Under the pieces are notes generated by a model, which was given only the letters and a program-made list of their open reading frames with translations, did no database searches and had not been told where the DNA came from. Shown here one piece after another: positions 24,339 to 33,157 of a stretch of 64,000 nt of DNA. The DNA comes from Acidihalobacter prosperus (GTDB lineage Bacteria > Pseudomonadota > Gammaproteobacteria > DSM-5130 > Acidihalobacteraceae). The stretch spans positions 1-64,000 of the forward strand of contig NZ_JQSG02000004.1 in NCBI RefSeq assembly GCF_000754095.2, read 5' to 3'. Each line of letters begins with the position of its first letter. Positions within the stretch are counted from its first letter, which is position 1. The translations under genes and the position numbers were made by a program.

Positions 24339-25304
24339 ATGCATACGTTTACATTGGAAGGTCATTTGTTCGCCCGCCAGCCCATCGCGGTGGCTCCGCC
24401 AGATCCCTACGGTAGCAGCGAGGAATCGCCAAGCCGCCTACCGCGAGCGGGGTACTCTCTGGCTTCATCGCGCTATATCCCGGCCTCGACACTCCGCAAC
24501 GCCATCCGGCATGCGCTGGTCTCGGTCGTTGCCGGTGTCAGCGCCGAGCACGGCAAACCCATCGATCTTGCACCTTTGCTCGTGCTTTCGAAGGGCTACA
24601 TCAAAATGAAGAAGAAGAAGAAAGGTGAAAAGAAGACGCCCGAAAACACCAAAAAGACCAGCACACGTCTGCAGCAGGAGCGGGAAATTCGTGAGAAAAA
24701 TCCCATCCTGTCGATGCTGGGTATATGGGGTGTGCCGGCGGAACTGTCGGTCGGGAATGCATTCCCCAAAATGGACAGCGGTGAAGATGCCTGGGGTGTT
24801 GCTCCCAAGGAAGTTCGCAAGCCGCTGGAAACCGATCTCGAATCCCTGCTCGTCCCTGACGATATGTCTCTGTATACGCAGCTGCTCGACGAGTCCGCTG
24901 ACTCAGAAAAAGACAGCACCGGCTTGATGCATTTGGGCCGCGGCTGGGAGGAAATCCAGGCGGGCTCTCATTGTGACTGGAAGCTGTCGCTGCATCGTCC
25001 GGATGAGTTCAAGGTCGGAGCGTTGCTCGCCGCTTTTCGACACCTTTCGGCTGAGCCTGTGATCGGCGGGCATCGCGCGCTCGGGCGCGGCCTGTTCGGC
25101 GTTGATCTTGAGGCCAGCGTGATCCAGCACCGTCTTCTCGAGGCGCCTCAGAAGCAGCCCGCAGGACGGGTGAAGGTCGAGCGCGGCGTGTTTGAGATCG
25201 ATGGCGACCTGGCTCGCTATCTCGAAGCGTTCGATGCGTCGGCCAAGGCTGGGTTTCCAGGCATCGACCTCACCCTCGCCCCTTCCGCCTCGGAAGCAGC
25301 TTAA
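24339..25304 (+). CDS. csf2: Csf2, Cas7-like backbone subunit of the type IV-A complex (321 aa)
   Basis: ATG chosen because GGAG lies about 10 bases upstream; a longer frame would read through CRISPR repeats. The N-terminal pattern TFTLEGHLFARQPIAVAP and YIPASTLRNAIRHAL, and the glycine-rich VIGGHRALGRGLFG near the end, fit Cas7-group RAMP proteins, which polymerise along the crRNA. A strongly lysine-rich insertion (KMKKKKKGEKK near residue 88) is notable. First gene after CRISPR1; dinG follows 56 bases later. Confidence 0.85.
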   Translation: MHTFTLEGHLFARQPIAVAPPDPYGSSEESPSRLPRAGYSLASSRYIPASTLRNAIRHALVSVVAGVSAEHGKPIDLAPLLVLSKGYIKMKKKKKGEKKTPENTKKTSTRLQQEREIREKNPILSMLGIWGVPAELSVGNAFPKMDSGEDAWGVAPKEVRKPLETDLESLLVPDDMSLYTQLLDESADSEKDSTGLMHLGRGWEEIQAGSHCDWKLSLHRPDEFKVGALLAAFRHLSAEPVIGGHRALGRGLFGVDLEASVIQHRLLEAPQKQPAGRVKVERGVFEIDGDLARYLEAFDASAKAGFPGIDLTLAPSASEAA

Positions 25305-25360
25305 ACCTCGCGCAAACCCCGGCTGCTTTATCGCAGCCGGGCATACACAAAGGTGATGTG

Positions 25361-27637
25361 ATGGACATGAAAAACGAAATCAAACAGGTGCTGTCCCTGC
25401 AGGCAGTCAGGTCTGCAGGACTGAGCTACCGCCAGTCCCAAGCCGAAATGGCCCAGGAAATCGCCCAAGTGTTGTCAGCCGATTTGCCGGCGGACAAGAC
25501 CCTTCAAACCAAGGATGGCAGACAGTTGACCCTGCATCTTGCCAGTTGCGGGTTCATCGAGGCGCCGACAGGTACCGGCAAAACCCTGGCCTACCTCGTG
25601 GCCTTGCTTATGCACCATAAGCACACGGGCGAGCGTGTCTGTGTCTCAACCTACACCCGTGCATTGCAGCGCCAGATCGTCAACGACGGCGACCTGGAGC
25701 GGGCGATGCAACTCACTGGCGTTCGGGTGATACCCGCCATTCGGCTCGGGCGAGCCAATTTCGTCTCCCGGCGGCGTGTTGCCGAATGCGACTCCAAATA
25801 TCCGGAGCTGCAAGCCAGCGACGAATGGCAGGCGTTTCGCGCCTGGGTGAACGGATGGAACGAGCATACCGACCCGCTCGATACCACGTTCCTCTCGTGG
25901 GGTGAGATTGCAGGCGACCTGCCGCGCCTGAACGACAAAGAAATGGATGTCGACCTGCTTGCAATTGATGACGCGGCGGACCAGAAAAAGAAGAAGCAGG
26001 CGCAGGCGAATCTCCCCGCGTCAGAAACGGAAGCCTTCGCCATGCAGGACGATTATTTCTACCGCAGACATGTCGAGGCGGCGGCCGGGGCGACGCTGGT
26101 GATCACCAACCATGCCACCACCTATCTGCATGCGCTCAATGGCACTTTAGGCGAGGACCTGCGCGCGATCGTCATTGACGAAGCCGACAGGTTGCCCGAC
26201 GCCGTGCGTTCGTTCCTCAGCACTCGCATGCGCCCCGAACTGGCCTTGTCGCGCTGCGAAAAACGTAGCGGTAAACAAAGTCAGGAACAACACGATGTCG
26301 CGAAAGCGCTAACCGATGCAATGATGGAAATCGGCGCGAAAAATGTCTATCAGGACATCACCCCGCTGGAACTGCGGCACCAGATGCCCAAAGAGTTCAG
26401 CGCATTGCTCGGTATTTTGAATCGTTTCTCGCTGCCCGACTGCGAAAGCGTAAACGACACGATCAAAACGGTTCGGCAGGCTTTTGCCGACGCTGATGAT
26501 CTAGTCGGCGGCAAGCTGTCTGGCGACTACATCACGTATCTGAGCTTCTCACCCATCAAGAAGCTGCCATCGTTTTGTGTCGAGCCCGTAGAGGTCAAAA
26601 GTGTACTTGGCCGCCTTAGCAAGGGGTTTGAAGACCGGCGCCCGACATTCGACCGCATCGTGTTCATGTCGGCCAGCCTCGCTCATCTCGCCGAAGATGA
26701 TCCGTTGGCCCGCGTGCATTATGCCTATGGCGTCGATACCGATTCTCTGGCAATTGGCACCACCGCCATCAACCCAGGTCGATTCGGCACGGTGTCGTTC
26801 GTGCTGCCGGATATCAGGGTCGGAAGGCCTTTCCTCGACCCCCGCGATATCGGCGAAGGCAAACCCTTACCGTCGCAGCTTCAATACAACGCTGTCTGGC
26901 TCGACTATGTATCCCGTGCGTTGGATTGCCAGCCTGAGCGGCGCAAGCTTGTTCTGGTGCCTTCGTATCAGGATGTCGAGGAATTGTTGTCCTCCCGCGC
27001 CGGTGCACCGTCCGACCCGTCGGGTGCTGTGTTGCTCGACGGCGTGGTATTTCACCTGCGTCCAGAACCCGCGGCCAAGATAGCCCGGCGAATCCACGAT
27101 CCCGATGTGCGCGCGATTGTCACGCCCTCGATGTGGGAGGGATTCAACCTTATCGGAAAAGACGGGCGTTCCCGGCAGTGGATCGAGGATCTCATGATCG
27201 CGCGCATGCCGATTCCTCACGTTTCCGACAAGGTGCGCACACGACAGATCGAGCACCTGATAACGACTCGGGGCATTCAGACCCAACAGATCGCGGGGAA
27301 AATCCTCGTTGAGCAGCAGGCAAACGCCGTTCTGCGCAAGCTGTTGCAGGGTATCGGGCGCGGCATACGCGGAGGGGATGACTGCGTGCGCCTGTTCCTG
27401 CTCGACCCCCGTATCTCACTGCCGGGCGATTGGGCGCAGGCCATTTGCGATGCTTTTCCCGATAGCGACGAAGGCGATGCGTTCGCGCTGGCCGTCGATC
27501 TTCACAAGCCCTCGCATCCCGCACTGCGAAAGTGGAACAACTCGGTCGCCACTCGCTGGCGGCACGCGATTGAAGATGCGCAGTTGTTTACCATCAATGG
27601 AGAGTTACTGTCATGCAGAACGCCATCCTACGCGTAA
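25361..27637 (+). CDS. csf4: Csf4, CasDinG superfamily-2 helicase of type IV-A (758 aa)
   Basis: Walker A EAPTGTGKT at residues 67-75, DEAD box VIDEADRL near 271, and motif VI QGIGRGIR near 663 define an XPD/DinG-like helicase. The stretch between motifs I and II lacks the four spaced cysteines of the E. coli DinG iron-sulfur domain, as I can see only isolated Cys residues. DinG is the signature effector of subtype IV-A and is needed for plasmid interference. AAGG lies before the ATG at 25361; a GTG at 25358 is also possible. Confidence 0.9.
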   Translation: MDMKNEIKQVLSLQAVRSAGLSYRQSQAEMAQEIAQVLSADLPADKTLQTKDGRQLTLHLASCGFIEAPTGTGKTLAYLVALLMHHKHTGERVCVSTYTRALQRQIVNDGDLERAMQLTGVRVIPAIRLGRANFVSRRRVAECDSKYPELQASDEWQAFRAWVNGWNEHTDPLDTTFLSWGEIAGDLPRLNDKEMDVDLLAIDDAADQKKKKQAQANLPASETEAFAMQDDYFYRRHVEAAAGATLVITNHATTYLHALNGTLGEDLRAIVIDEADRLPDAVRSFLSTRMRPELALSRCEKRSGKQSQEQHDVAKALTDAMMEIGAKNVYQDITPLELRHQMPKEFSALLGILNRFSLPDCESVNDTIKTVRQAFADADDLVGGKLSGDYITYLSFSPIKKLPSFCVEPVEVKSVLGRLSKGFEDRRPTFDRIVFMSASLAHLAEDDPLARVHYAYGVDTDSLAIGTTAINPGRFGTVSFVLPDIRVGRPFLDPRDIGEGKPLPSQLQYNAVWLDYVSRALDCQPERRKLVLVPSYQDVEELLSSRAGAPSDPSGAVLLDGVVFHLRPEPAAKIARRIHDPDVRAIVTPSMWEGFNLIGKDGRSRQWIEDLMIARMPIPHVSDKVRTRQIEHLITTRGIQTQQIAGKILVEQQANAVLRKLLQGIGRGIRGGDDCVRLFLLDPRISLPGDWAQAICDAFPDSDEGDAFALAVDLHKPSHPALRKWNNSVATRWRHAIEDAQLFTINGELLSCRTPSYA

Positions 27638-28323
27638 CCTTGAAAACGCCGGTCGCCATCGGCCGCAATGGCTTGTCCTTGTCGGTGCTCGATGCACTGG
27701 TATTCGATCGCCTCGTGTTGATGCATGGCGGCGATGAGGACGCGGCCATGAAGGACATGGCCCTCGTGCTGGATCGCATCGACGACCACGTATGGGCTTG
27801 TGGCGGCGGCTACTACAACCGCGGATTGCATGGCTCGCTACCGTGGCGACGCCTGGTCTTCCGGAAAATGACAGCGGATCGTCATCTGCAGTCCATGGCG
27901 GAAGACCTGTGCGGCATCACGCCAGAAAGATGGCCCTACGAGGTCTCGAATCTGTTCGGCCAGCAGGTGCTCGCGATGCAGTTCACGCAGCGCTTCGTAA
28001 ACACCCCGGAAATCCTTTTCAGGATGCGCGGGAACCCGGAGGCCATAGCGAGACTGCTGCAGGTGCGCGACTACCTGGGGCCTGGGCACGCGATCGGATT
28101 CGGACAGATCGAGTCAGTCGAATGGGACATTGTCGAGAACGTTGACGACGCATGGTTGTTGCTCGACCCCGATGGCCGCCTCACGCGCCCGATTCCGGCT
28201 GCACTTCAGCCGCTACTGGACGCGTCGAAGACGGCGCTCGTCAGCGAGCCTGTGCGGTGTAACCCACCGTATTGGAGAGGGAATACCGAGCCCGGTTTCC
28301 GTCCCGTACCGATCGGCTTATAA
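27613..28323 (+). CDS. csf3: Csf3, Cas5-like subunit of the type IV-A complex (236 aa)
   Basis: Begins inside the last 25 bases of csf4, so translation is coupled. The N-terminal strand RVTLKTPVAIGRNGL and the glycine-rich LGPGHAIGFGQIESV match Cas5/Csf3 RAMP proteins, which cap the 5' handle of the crRNA. GGAGAG lies 11 bases upstream of the ATG. Confidence 0.85.
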   Translation: MQNAILRVTLKTPVAIGRNGLSLSVLDALVFDRLVLMHGGDEDAAMKDMALVLDRIDDHVWACGGGYYNRGLHGSLPWRRLVFRKMTADRHLQSMAEDLCGITPERWPYEVSNLFGQQVLAMQFTQRFVNTPEILFRMRGNPEAIARLLQVRDYLGPGHAIGFGQIESVEWDIVENVDDAWLLLDPDGRLTRPIPAALQPLLDASKTALVSEPVRCNPPYWRGNTEPGFRPVPIGL

Positions 28324-28339
28324 CCTACGGAGTACAGTC

Positions 28340-29197
28340 ATGAATCAAGAATTACGCGACGCCACGAATTTTATTTATCGGCACTTCACGCATCGCTTCA
28401 CCGAAAATGCGACTTATCCGAATAATGTGAAGCTCTGCGCTGACGTGACATGCTCCAATTGCGGCGACACGAATGTCTCCGGCGTCTTCGACGGACGGGT
28501 AGCCATGAATACGGGCGCATTCTGCATGCCGTGTTGGTCCCTGATGCAAGGCAACGCCGATTATTTTCCAGGCAAGGCGAAGGACAAAACGCTCACGGGC
28601 AAAATCAAGACGCCATGGATTGTCGATGAATCGGGTATGCGCGTTTTCGCAAGCGCCGAGACGGTGAATGACAAGCGCGGTGTCGATACCCCTGGCCTGG
28701 TGTATGAGGTGCATAGCCAACGAGCGTTTTTGCTCGACCTTGTGCATGGACGCTGGCGACCGCCCTTTGTCGCCGGGGTTTTCTCGGCACCCAACAAGCG
28801 GTCTGTGATTGCCGCGCTGCGGGTAACCCGGTCTCTTGAACATATTGTGTTCTGCGATGCCGGAGCCGGCGGGTTCCTGTTCTACAACGCCCCTCGCGTG
28901 ATTGCCGCGATTGAACATCTTGCGGCCATCGCCAACGATGATCTCGTCAAGGATGAAGCCTACCAGGGTTGGCGCCTGGGCGATGATTTGACGGGTGCTC
29001 GCCATCTGAGCCTGATGGAGCGTCGTAAATTGTCGCGTCATCGGATTGAGATTGGTCTGATGCCCAGGCCCGGTACAAAAGGCGTGGATCTTTTCGATTT
29101 GACGCTCGCCGAGCGTAGATTGGTGTCCGGCGCCATTCTCGATCTAATCGGCGATCGAAAAGGCAAAAAGAAGAAGCAACGCAAAGAAGCCGCTTGA
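28340..29197 (+). CDS. csf1: Csf1, small-form Cas8-like zinc-finger subunit of type IV-A (285 aa)
   Basis: The ATG at 28340 has GGAG 9 bases upstream. A four-cysteine zinc finger is present: C38-x2-C41 and C62-x2-C65 (CSNC, CMPC), the hallmark of Csf1. It probably recognises the flanking motif of the target, by analogy with Cas8. The C-terminus is very basic (KGKKKKQRKEAA). Last cas gene; the CRISPR2 leader follows at once. Confidence 0.88.
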   Translation: MNQELRDATNFIYRHFTHRFTENATYPNNVKLCADVTCSNCGDTNVSGVFDGRVAMNTGAFCMPCWSLMQGNADYFPGKAKDKTLTGKIKTPWIVDESGMRVFASAETVNDKRGVDTPGLVYEVHSQRAFLLDLVHGRWRPPFVAGVFSAPNKRSVIAALRVTRSLEHIVFCDAGAGGFLFYNAPRVIAAIEHLAAIANDDLVKDEAYQGWRLGDDLTGARHLSLMERRKLSRHRIEIGLMPRPGTKGVDLFDLTLAERRLVSGAILDLIGDRKGKKKKQRKEAA

Positions 29198-29233
29198 ATA
29201 TTTGCTTTGTTTTTCAGTTCTTTAACAATTAGA
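29198..29233 (+). promoter_or_regulatory. CRISPR2 leader
   Basis: A/T-rich stretch (TTTGCTTTGTTTTTCAG, then TTCTTTAACAATTAGA) that runs directly into the first repeat. It contrasts sharply with the GC-rich surroundings. Its position sets the array direction as left to right. Confidence 0.7.
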
Positions 29234-30052
29234 GTCTTCCCCGCGCGAGCGGGGGTAAACCCCCCGTGCAGCACATTCGCCGGCCGAAGCCGAGGTCTTC
29301 CCCGCGCGAGCGGGGGTAAACCCGCCATCACTACCCAAAATGCGAGATAGGTCAGGTATTCCCCGCATGCGCGGGGGTAAACCCGGATCTTTTGGCTTAC
29401 TCGGAGGTTGCCCAGGGTCTTCCCCGCATGCGCGGGGGTAAACCTCGAGTGCGTCGCGCTCGCGCTGGCCCAGATGGCCGTCTTCCCCGCATGCGCGGGG
29501 GTAAACCTTTCAGATATCCGGTGCGGTCTGGCAGGCATTGGTCTTCCCCGCATGCGCGGGGGTAAACCCATCTCGCGCGCGGCGATCACATTCGCGGGTG
29601 CGTCTTCCCCGCATGCGCGGGGGTAAACCGTTTGGCGCGGCGGCCTTCGCCTTTGTCGTCTTCCCCGCGCGAGCGGGGGTAAACCTTCAATGGATTAGAT
29701 GAATTTCACCCCTGCGCCTGTCTTCCCCGCGCGAGCGGGGGTAAACCTGATCCATCTGTACGGACTCTTTGTCTGACGGTGTCTTCCCCGCGCGAGCGGG
29801 GGTAAACCCCGCCCGGCTTGCGCGATCTCCATCGTTTCGCGGTCTTCCCCGCGCGAGCGGGGGTAAACCCTTTCACCGTCGCGTTCGGTGGCAAAACCGG
29901 CGGTCTTCCCCACGCGAGCGGGGGTAAACTGCAGGACAGCAGCACTTGCGCGCCATCTCGCCCGTCTTCCCCGCGTGAGCGGGGGTAAACCCGTTCGGCT
30001 GTTTTCCGTGACAGTGCGCACTACGTCTTCCCCGCATGCGCGGGGGTAATTC
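29234..30052 (+). CRISPR. CRISPR2: 14 repeats, 13 spacers
   Basis: 28-base repeats start at 29234, 29295, 29356, 29417, 29480, 29541, 29602, 29658, 29720, 29781, 29842, 29903, 29964 and 30025. Consensus begins GTCTTCCCCG and ends CGGGGGTAAACC. Spacers are mostly 33 bases, one 28 (29630-29657) and two 34-35. The hairpin loop has two versions: GCGCGAGC (repeats 1, 2, 8-11) and GCATGCGC (3-7, 14), with variants in 12 and 13. Repeat 3 starts GTATT like CRISPR1. The last repeat ends GTAATTCC, marking the leader-distal end. Confidence 0.96.
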
Positions 30053-30135
30053 CACAACCAGGGCCTTTGCAGCTTGCGTTTTCTCGAAAACCATTATCCT
30101 GATAATCAGAACATCTTTTATCGGAGGATTTTACC

Positions 30136-30876
30136 GTGGATTTCGAATGCCCCAACTGCCACAGCCATCAGGCCAAGCGCCTCGCGCTTACCTGGGCGTC
30201 CGGCCTCTCAAATACCAAGACCAAGAGCGTCGGCGCCGGCGCCGCGCTCTTTTTCAATCATATGCCCTGGTCGCTCGTCGCCATGGTCTTCAAATGGGTC
30301 GCCATACCTTTCACCCTGGCCTTCTCATTCCCCGCCGTGTTCGTCCACGCAGGTTACTCGTGGGGCACCAGCCAGAGCGTGCTTTCCGCCGCGACTCGGC
30401 CGCCCTGGCGGTTTCGCGTGCTGCGCAGCTTGATGCAGGCCGTTTTCTTCACACTGATCGTCGGCTGGGTGTTCGAGGTGTTCGGCTTATGGGCCTCAGC
30501 CCATGCCATCGTGTCGCTGTTTCATATCAATCCTCAGCATGTCTCGCATGCCGAGCAGCAGCGCATCCTTTATGCCGCTATCGGTATACCGGCCTCCGTC
30601 ATCGCGTCCATCGTGATCGCCGCGTTCGTTCTCGGTATCCGTTACAACCTCAAGGTCTGGCCGAAACGCGAAGCCGTTTGGCAGCGGACGTTCTCATGCC
30701 AGCGCTGCGGCACCCTGTACGTCGTGCCCGAATTCACCCCTGCCGGCGAAAACGTCGTCCGCTCCGATAGGGCCGAAAAAGGCGGCTTGCTGCCGCGTTC
30801 GCCCGAACGCAAGAGCGAGGCCGAAGCCCTGGCCGACGCCGACAATGCCGTGTTGCGCAAGCGCGTTCGAGGGTAA
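30136..30876 (+). CDS. zinc-ribbon membrane protein (246 aa)
   Basis: GTG start with GGAGG 8 bases upstream. CPNC at residues 5-8 and CQRC near 188-191 are zinc-ribbon knuckles at both ends of four hydrophobic segments (about 42-75, 97-120, 142-165 as main ones). Product would sit in the inner membrane with metal-binding tails in the cytoplasm. Not recognised. Confidence 0.6.
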   Translation: MDFECPNCHSHQAKRLALTWASGLSNTKTKSVGAGAALFFNHMPWSLVAMVFKWVAIPFTLAFSFPAVFVHAGYSWGTSQSVLSAATRPPWRFRVLRSLMQAVFFTLIVGWVFEVFGLWASAHAIVSLFHINPQHVSHAEQQRILYAAIGIPASVIASIVIAAFVLGIRYNLKVWPKREAVWQRTFSCQRCGTLYVVPEFTPAGENVVRSDRAEKGGLLPRSPERKSEAEALADADNAVLRKRVRG

Positions 30877-30881
30877 ACAGG

Positions 30882-30971
30882 ATGCGGCTCGAATGGGTCC
30901 TGGAGCGCGATTTTTCTGCCGACGTGCGGCATACCGCCGCGCTTTGGCTTGAGCGTCATAGGGCCATTTAG
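30882..30971 (+). CDS. possible tiny protein (29 aa)
   Basis: GAGGG lies 9 bases before the ATG and the frame continues the spacing of the surrounding genes. The product is helical (EWVLERDFSADVRH). Too short to be sure. Confidence 0.3.
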   Translation: MRLEWVLERDFSADVRHTAALWLERHRAI

Positions 30972-30985
30972 CCGAAGGCCCGGCC

Positions 30986-31282
30986 ATGCTTTCCGAACAC
31001 GCGCGAAAACATCTGGATGCGGCCAAGGCCTTAACCGGCGACAAAACTTCCGCCAGGGCGTCCCTGGAGCGATTGCCCGGCCGCCTGCCCCGGTTACCCG
31101 AACAACGCACCAGCCGCAAGGCGGCCTGGAACCGCATTCAGCAAGAAGCGCCGGATGTCGCAGAACTCATTCAGGAAGTCTCATCCGTTTTCGGCAAGCT
31201 GGCTGGATTGCGGGTGGTTATTCGTGGCGAAACTATCGTCGATACGACTACGAAGCCGTCGAAATACGATCTAGGAGATTGA
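30986..31282 (+). CDS. hypothetical protein (98 aa)
   Basis: GAAGG precedes the ATG by 8 bases. Basic N-terminal half and helical C-terminal half. Follows the zinc-ribbon membrane protein on the same strand and probably shares its transcript. Not recognised. Confidence 0.5.
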   Translation: MLSEHARKHLDAAKALTGDKTSARASLERLPGRLPRLPEQRTSRKAAWNRIQQEAPDVAELIQEVSSVFGKLAGLRVVIRGETIVDTTTKPSKYDLGD

Positions 31283-31287
31283 CCTTT

Positions 31288-31473
31288 ATGCTAGGCCTAT
31301 ACCATAAAATCACGCTAGAAGAGATTCAGCAATGGGACTTAACCCGGCTAGAAAATGAAACCCGCAAAACCAAGCGGATTTGTTCGTGGTTGCCTTACAT
31401 AAATGTTCCATTGGGATTTATTGCCGCGTCTGTCACCTTTTTTAACAGGCTGTTGAAAATTCCCCCGATTTAG
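31288..31473 (+). pseudogene. small membrane protein interrupted by the IS element
   Basis: GGAG lies about 12 bases before the ATG. The reading frame has one hydrophobic segment (VPLGFIAASVTFF), then runs into the left end of the insertion sequence and stops inside it. Joining the two sides across one TTAA copy leaves the frame open to 32877, but that tail overlaps the DUF3579 gene on the other strand, so the original end is uncertain. Confidence 0.5.
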
Positions 31474-32743
31474 CGGTTATCATGTTGATCAGGGTCCATT
31501 GGCGACGTGCCCCTTCGGATCTGGGGCCTGATTTTTCCCGAAAACAGCCCAAATCCCGATCTCTGGGCGCACCGATCCCTTGATGTGTGCCTTCAACATG
31601 CTGCCAGTCCCAGATTGCGCATCCGCACCAGGTTGTAGGCCGCCGCGCTGAGCACAAACTGGAAATCCAGTTTCTCGCGTCCGACAAACCGACTTTTGCG
31701 CAGACCCGCAATGGTCTTGAGCCAACCGAAGCATTCTTCGATCCGCTTGCGGATCGTCAGGCTGGTTCGGTAACCGGGATGGCCGATGGTGCGCCCGTCG
31801 ATGGCCGAGCGGCGCCCGGCCGTGTTCTGAGCCACATGCGGCGTGACGTTTCGTCCACGCATCGCCGCCACAAAGCCTTGCGTGTCATAGTTCTTGTCCG
31901 CGCCCAGCGTGATCCGGTGGCTCCCGCCGAGCGCGTCGACAAGCTCGACACCGGCCTCGCGCTCGGCCGTGCCGGTGGCCTGGCTCGTCTGCGACTCGAC
32001 GATCAGGCCGTGGCGGTTTTCCATCAGCAGGTGTCCGAGGTAGCTGAGCTTGGCGGTCGTGCCTTCGCTCTTGCGATACAGCAAGGCATCCGGGTCGGTC
32101 CTGGAGACGTGCGTTTCCCGACACCGCTTCTGCCCGCGAAAGTCCACCGTGGGATTGCGCCCGCCACCGCTCGGCGGCGCGTCCTCGTCCCGGGGCCGGT
32201 AGCTCTTGTGCGAGGCCAGCGCTTCGATCAACGTGCCATCGACGCTGAAGTGTTCGCTAGACAGCAGATCGGCCGCACGGGCCTGATCCAGCACCCGGGC
32301 GAAGAAGGTGCGGGCCACATCGCCTGCAAGCAGGCGGTCACGGTTCTTGGTAAACGTGGAGTGGTGCCAGACCGGATCGTCCATGGAAAAGCCCACAAAC
32401 CAGCGAAACAGCAGGTTGTAGTCGATCTGTTCGACCAACAGGCGTTCGCTGCGGATGGTGTAGAACGCCATCAACAGTTGCGCGCGCAGCAGCTTCTCCG
32501 GCGGGATCGAGTCACGGCCCATATGGGCATACAGCGCATCGAAGTCAGCGTCGAGTTCTTTGAGCGCTTGATCGACCATCCGCCGGATCGGGCGCAGAGG
32601 ATGGTCCTTCGGCACCCGTTGCTCCGGGCTGACCGTGCTGAACAGCCCATCCTGATGTATGTCGGCACCGCGCATCGGCCACAACCCTCACTCAACAATA
32701 CAAAACCAATCTTCCGGGTTTACAGGACTTTTTCAACAGCCTG
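31446..32743 (-). mobile_element. complete IS5-type insertion sequence (1298 bp)
   Basis: Ends are inverted repeats starting CAGGCTGTTGAAAA; TTAA flanks both sides (31442-31445 and 32744-32747) as a target duplication. One intact transposase gene fills the element. The insertion breaks the small gene starting at 31288. Matched ends and an intact gene indicate a fairly recent event. Confidence 0.9.
31593..32675 (-). CDS. IS5/IS1182-type DDE transposase (360 aa)
   Basis: Starts MRGADIHQDGLFS with GAGGG 8 bases upstream. RVPKDHPLRPIR, SIPPEKLLRAQLLMA and HSTFTKNRDRLL are the typical N-terminal blocks of this transposase group. HFSVDGTLIEA, GADKNYDTQGF and IEECFGWLKT near the end supply the DDE catalytic residues. 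Appears full length. Confidence 0.92.
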   Translation of the reverse strand: MRGADIHQDGLFSTVSPEQRVPKDHPLRPIRRMVDQALKELDADFDALYAHMGRDSIPPEKLLRAQLLMAFYTIRSERLLVEQIDYNLLFRWFVGFSMDDPVWHHSTFTKNRDRLLAGDVARTFFARVLDQARAADLLSSEHFSVDGTLIEALASHKSYRPRDEDAPPSGGGRNPTVDFRGQKRCRETHVSRTDPDALLYRKSEGTTAKLSYLGHLLMENRHGLIVESQTSQATGTAEREAGVELVDALGGSHRITLGADKNYDTQGFVAAMRGRNVTPHVAQNTAGRRSAIDGRTIGHPGYRTSLTIRKRIEECFGWLKTIAGLRKSRFVGREKLDFQFVLSAAAYNLVRMRNLGLAAC

Positions 32744-32794
32744 TTAACAGTGGGGAGATTCAGGATTGCTGCAGATTAAAACACGCGGTTAGCA

Positions 32795-33127
32795 TCAAGC
32801 TGCAGCGTTTGCCGTTCCTTCCATCTCGTAATACACGCGCTCGCCGTCCAAGGTATAGACCTCCAGGTGATTGCTGACGATAAACTCAATCACTTGCTTG
32901 TAAACGTAATCGCGGTCGGCGCGCATCGCGTCGAAATCCACCTCGACGCAGTGGCCGTAGCCTTCGAGATAGGCGGGTTGCAGGTAGTCCGCATAAATCA
33001 GATGGTGCAGTTCGTCGTATTCGGCGGCCATGTCGCTCAGCATTTCCGACCAGGCCGATGGACGGAATTTCTGCCCGTCGCGATACCCTGAAATAATCTT
33101 CTTTCCTGTCAATTCGATTTTCTTCAT
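32795..33127 (-). CDS. DUF3579 family protein (110 aa)
   Basis: The ATG at 33127 has GGAG 6 bases upstream. The core IISGYRDGQKFRPSAWSEML and the GHCVEVDFDAM, then VIEFIVSNHLEV pattern match DUF3579, a small proteobacterial family of unknown role. It follows the DUF4400 gene on the same strand and may be part of the transfer operon. Confidence 0.65.
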   Translation of the reverse strand: MKKIELTGKKIISGYRDGQKFRPSAWSEMLSDMAAEYDELHHLIYADYLQPAYLEGYGHCVEVDFDAMRADRDYVYKQVIEFIVSNHLEVYTLDGERVYYEMEGTANAAA

Positions 33128-33157
33128 CGCCTGCTCCCAAGCATTCAAATTACCGAT

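Noticed and set aside
29038-30094. Minus-strand reading frames with repeated FTPARAGK or PPLARGR-type sequence over CRISPR2
   Set aside because: The repeated peptide is simply the translated CRISPR repeat; there is no ribosome site and the array is on the plus strand.
31587-32747. 386-codon plus-strand frame across the IS element
   Set aside because: Antisense to the intact transposase and extends through the IS end.
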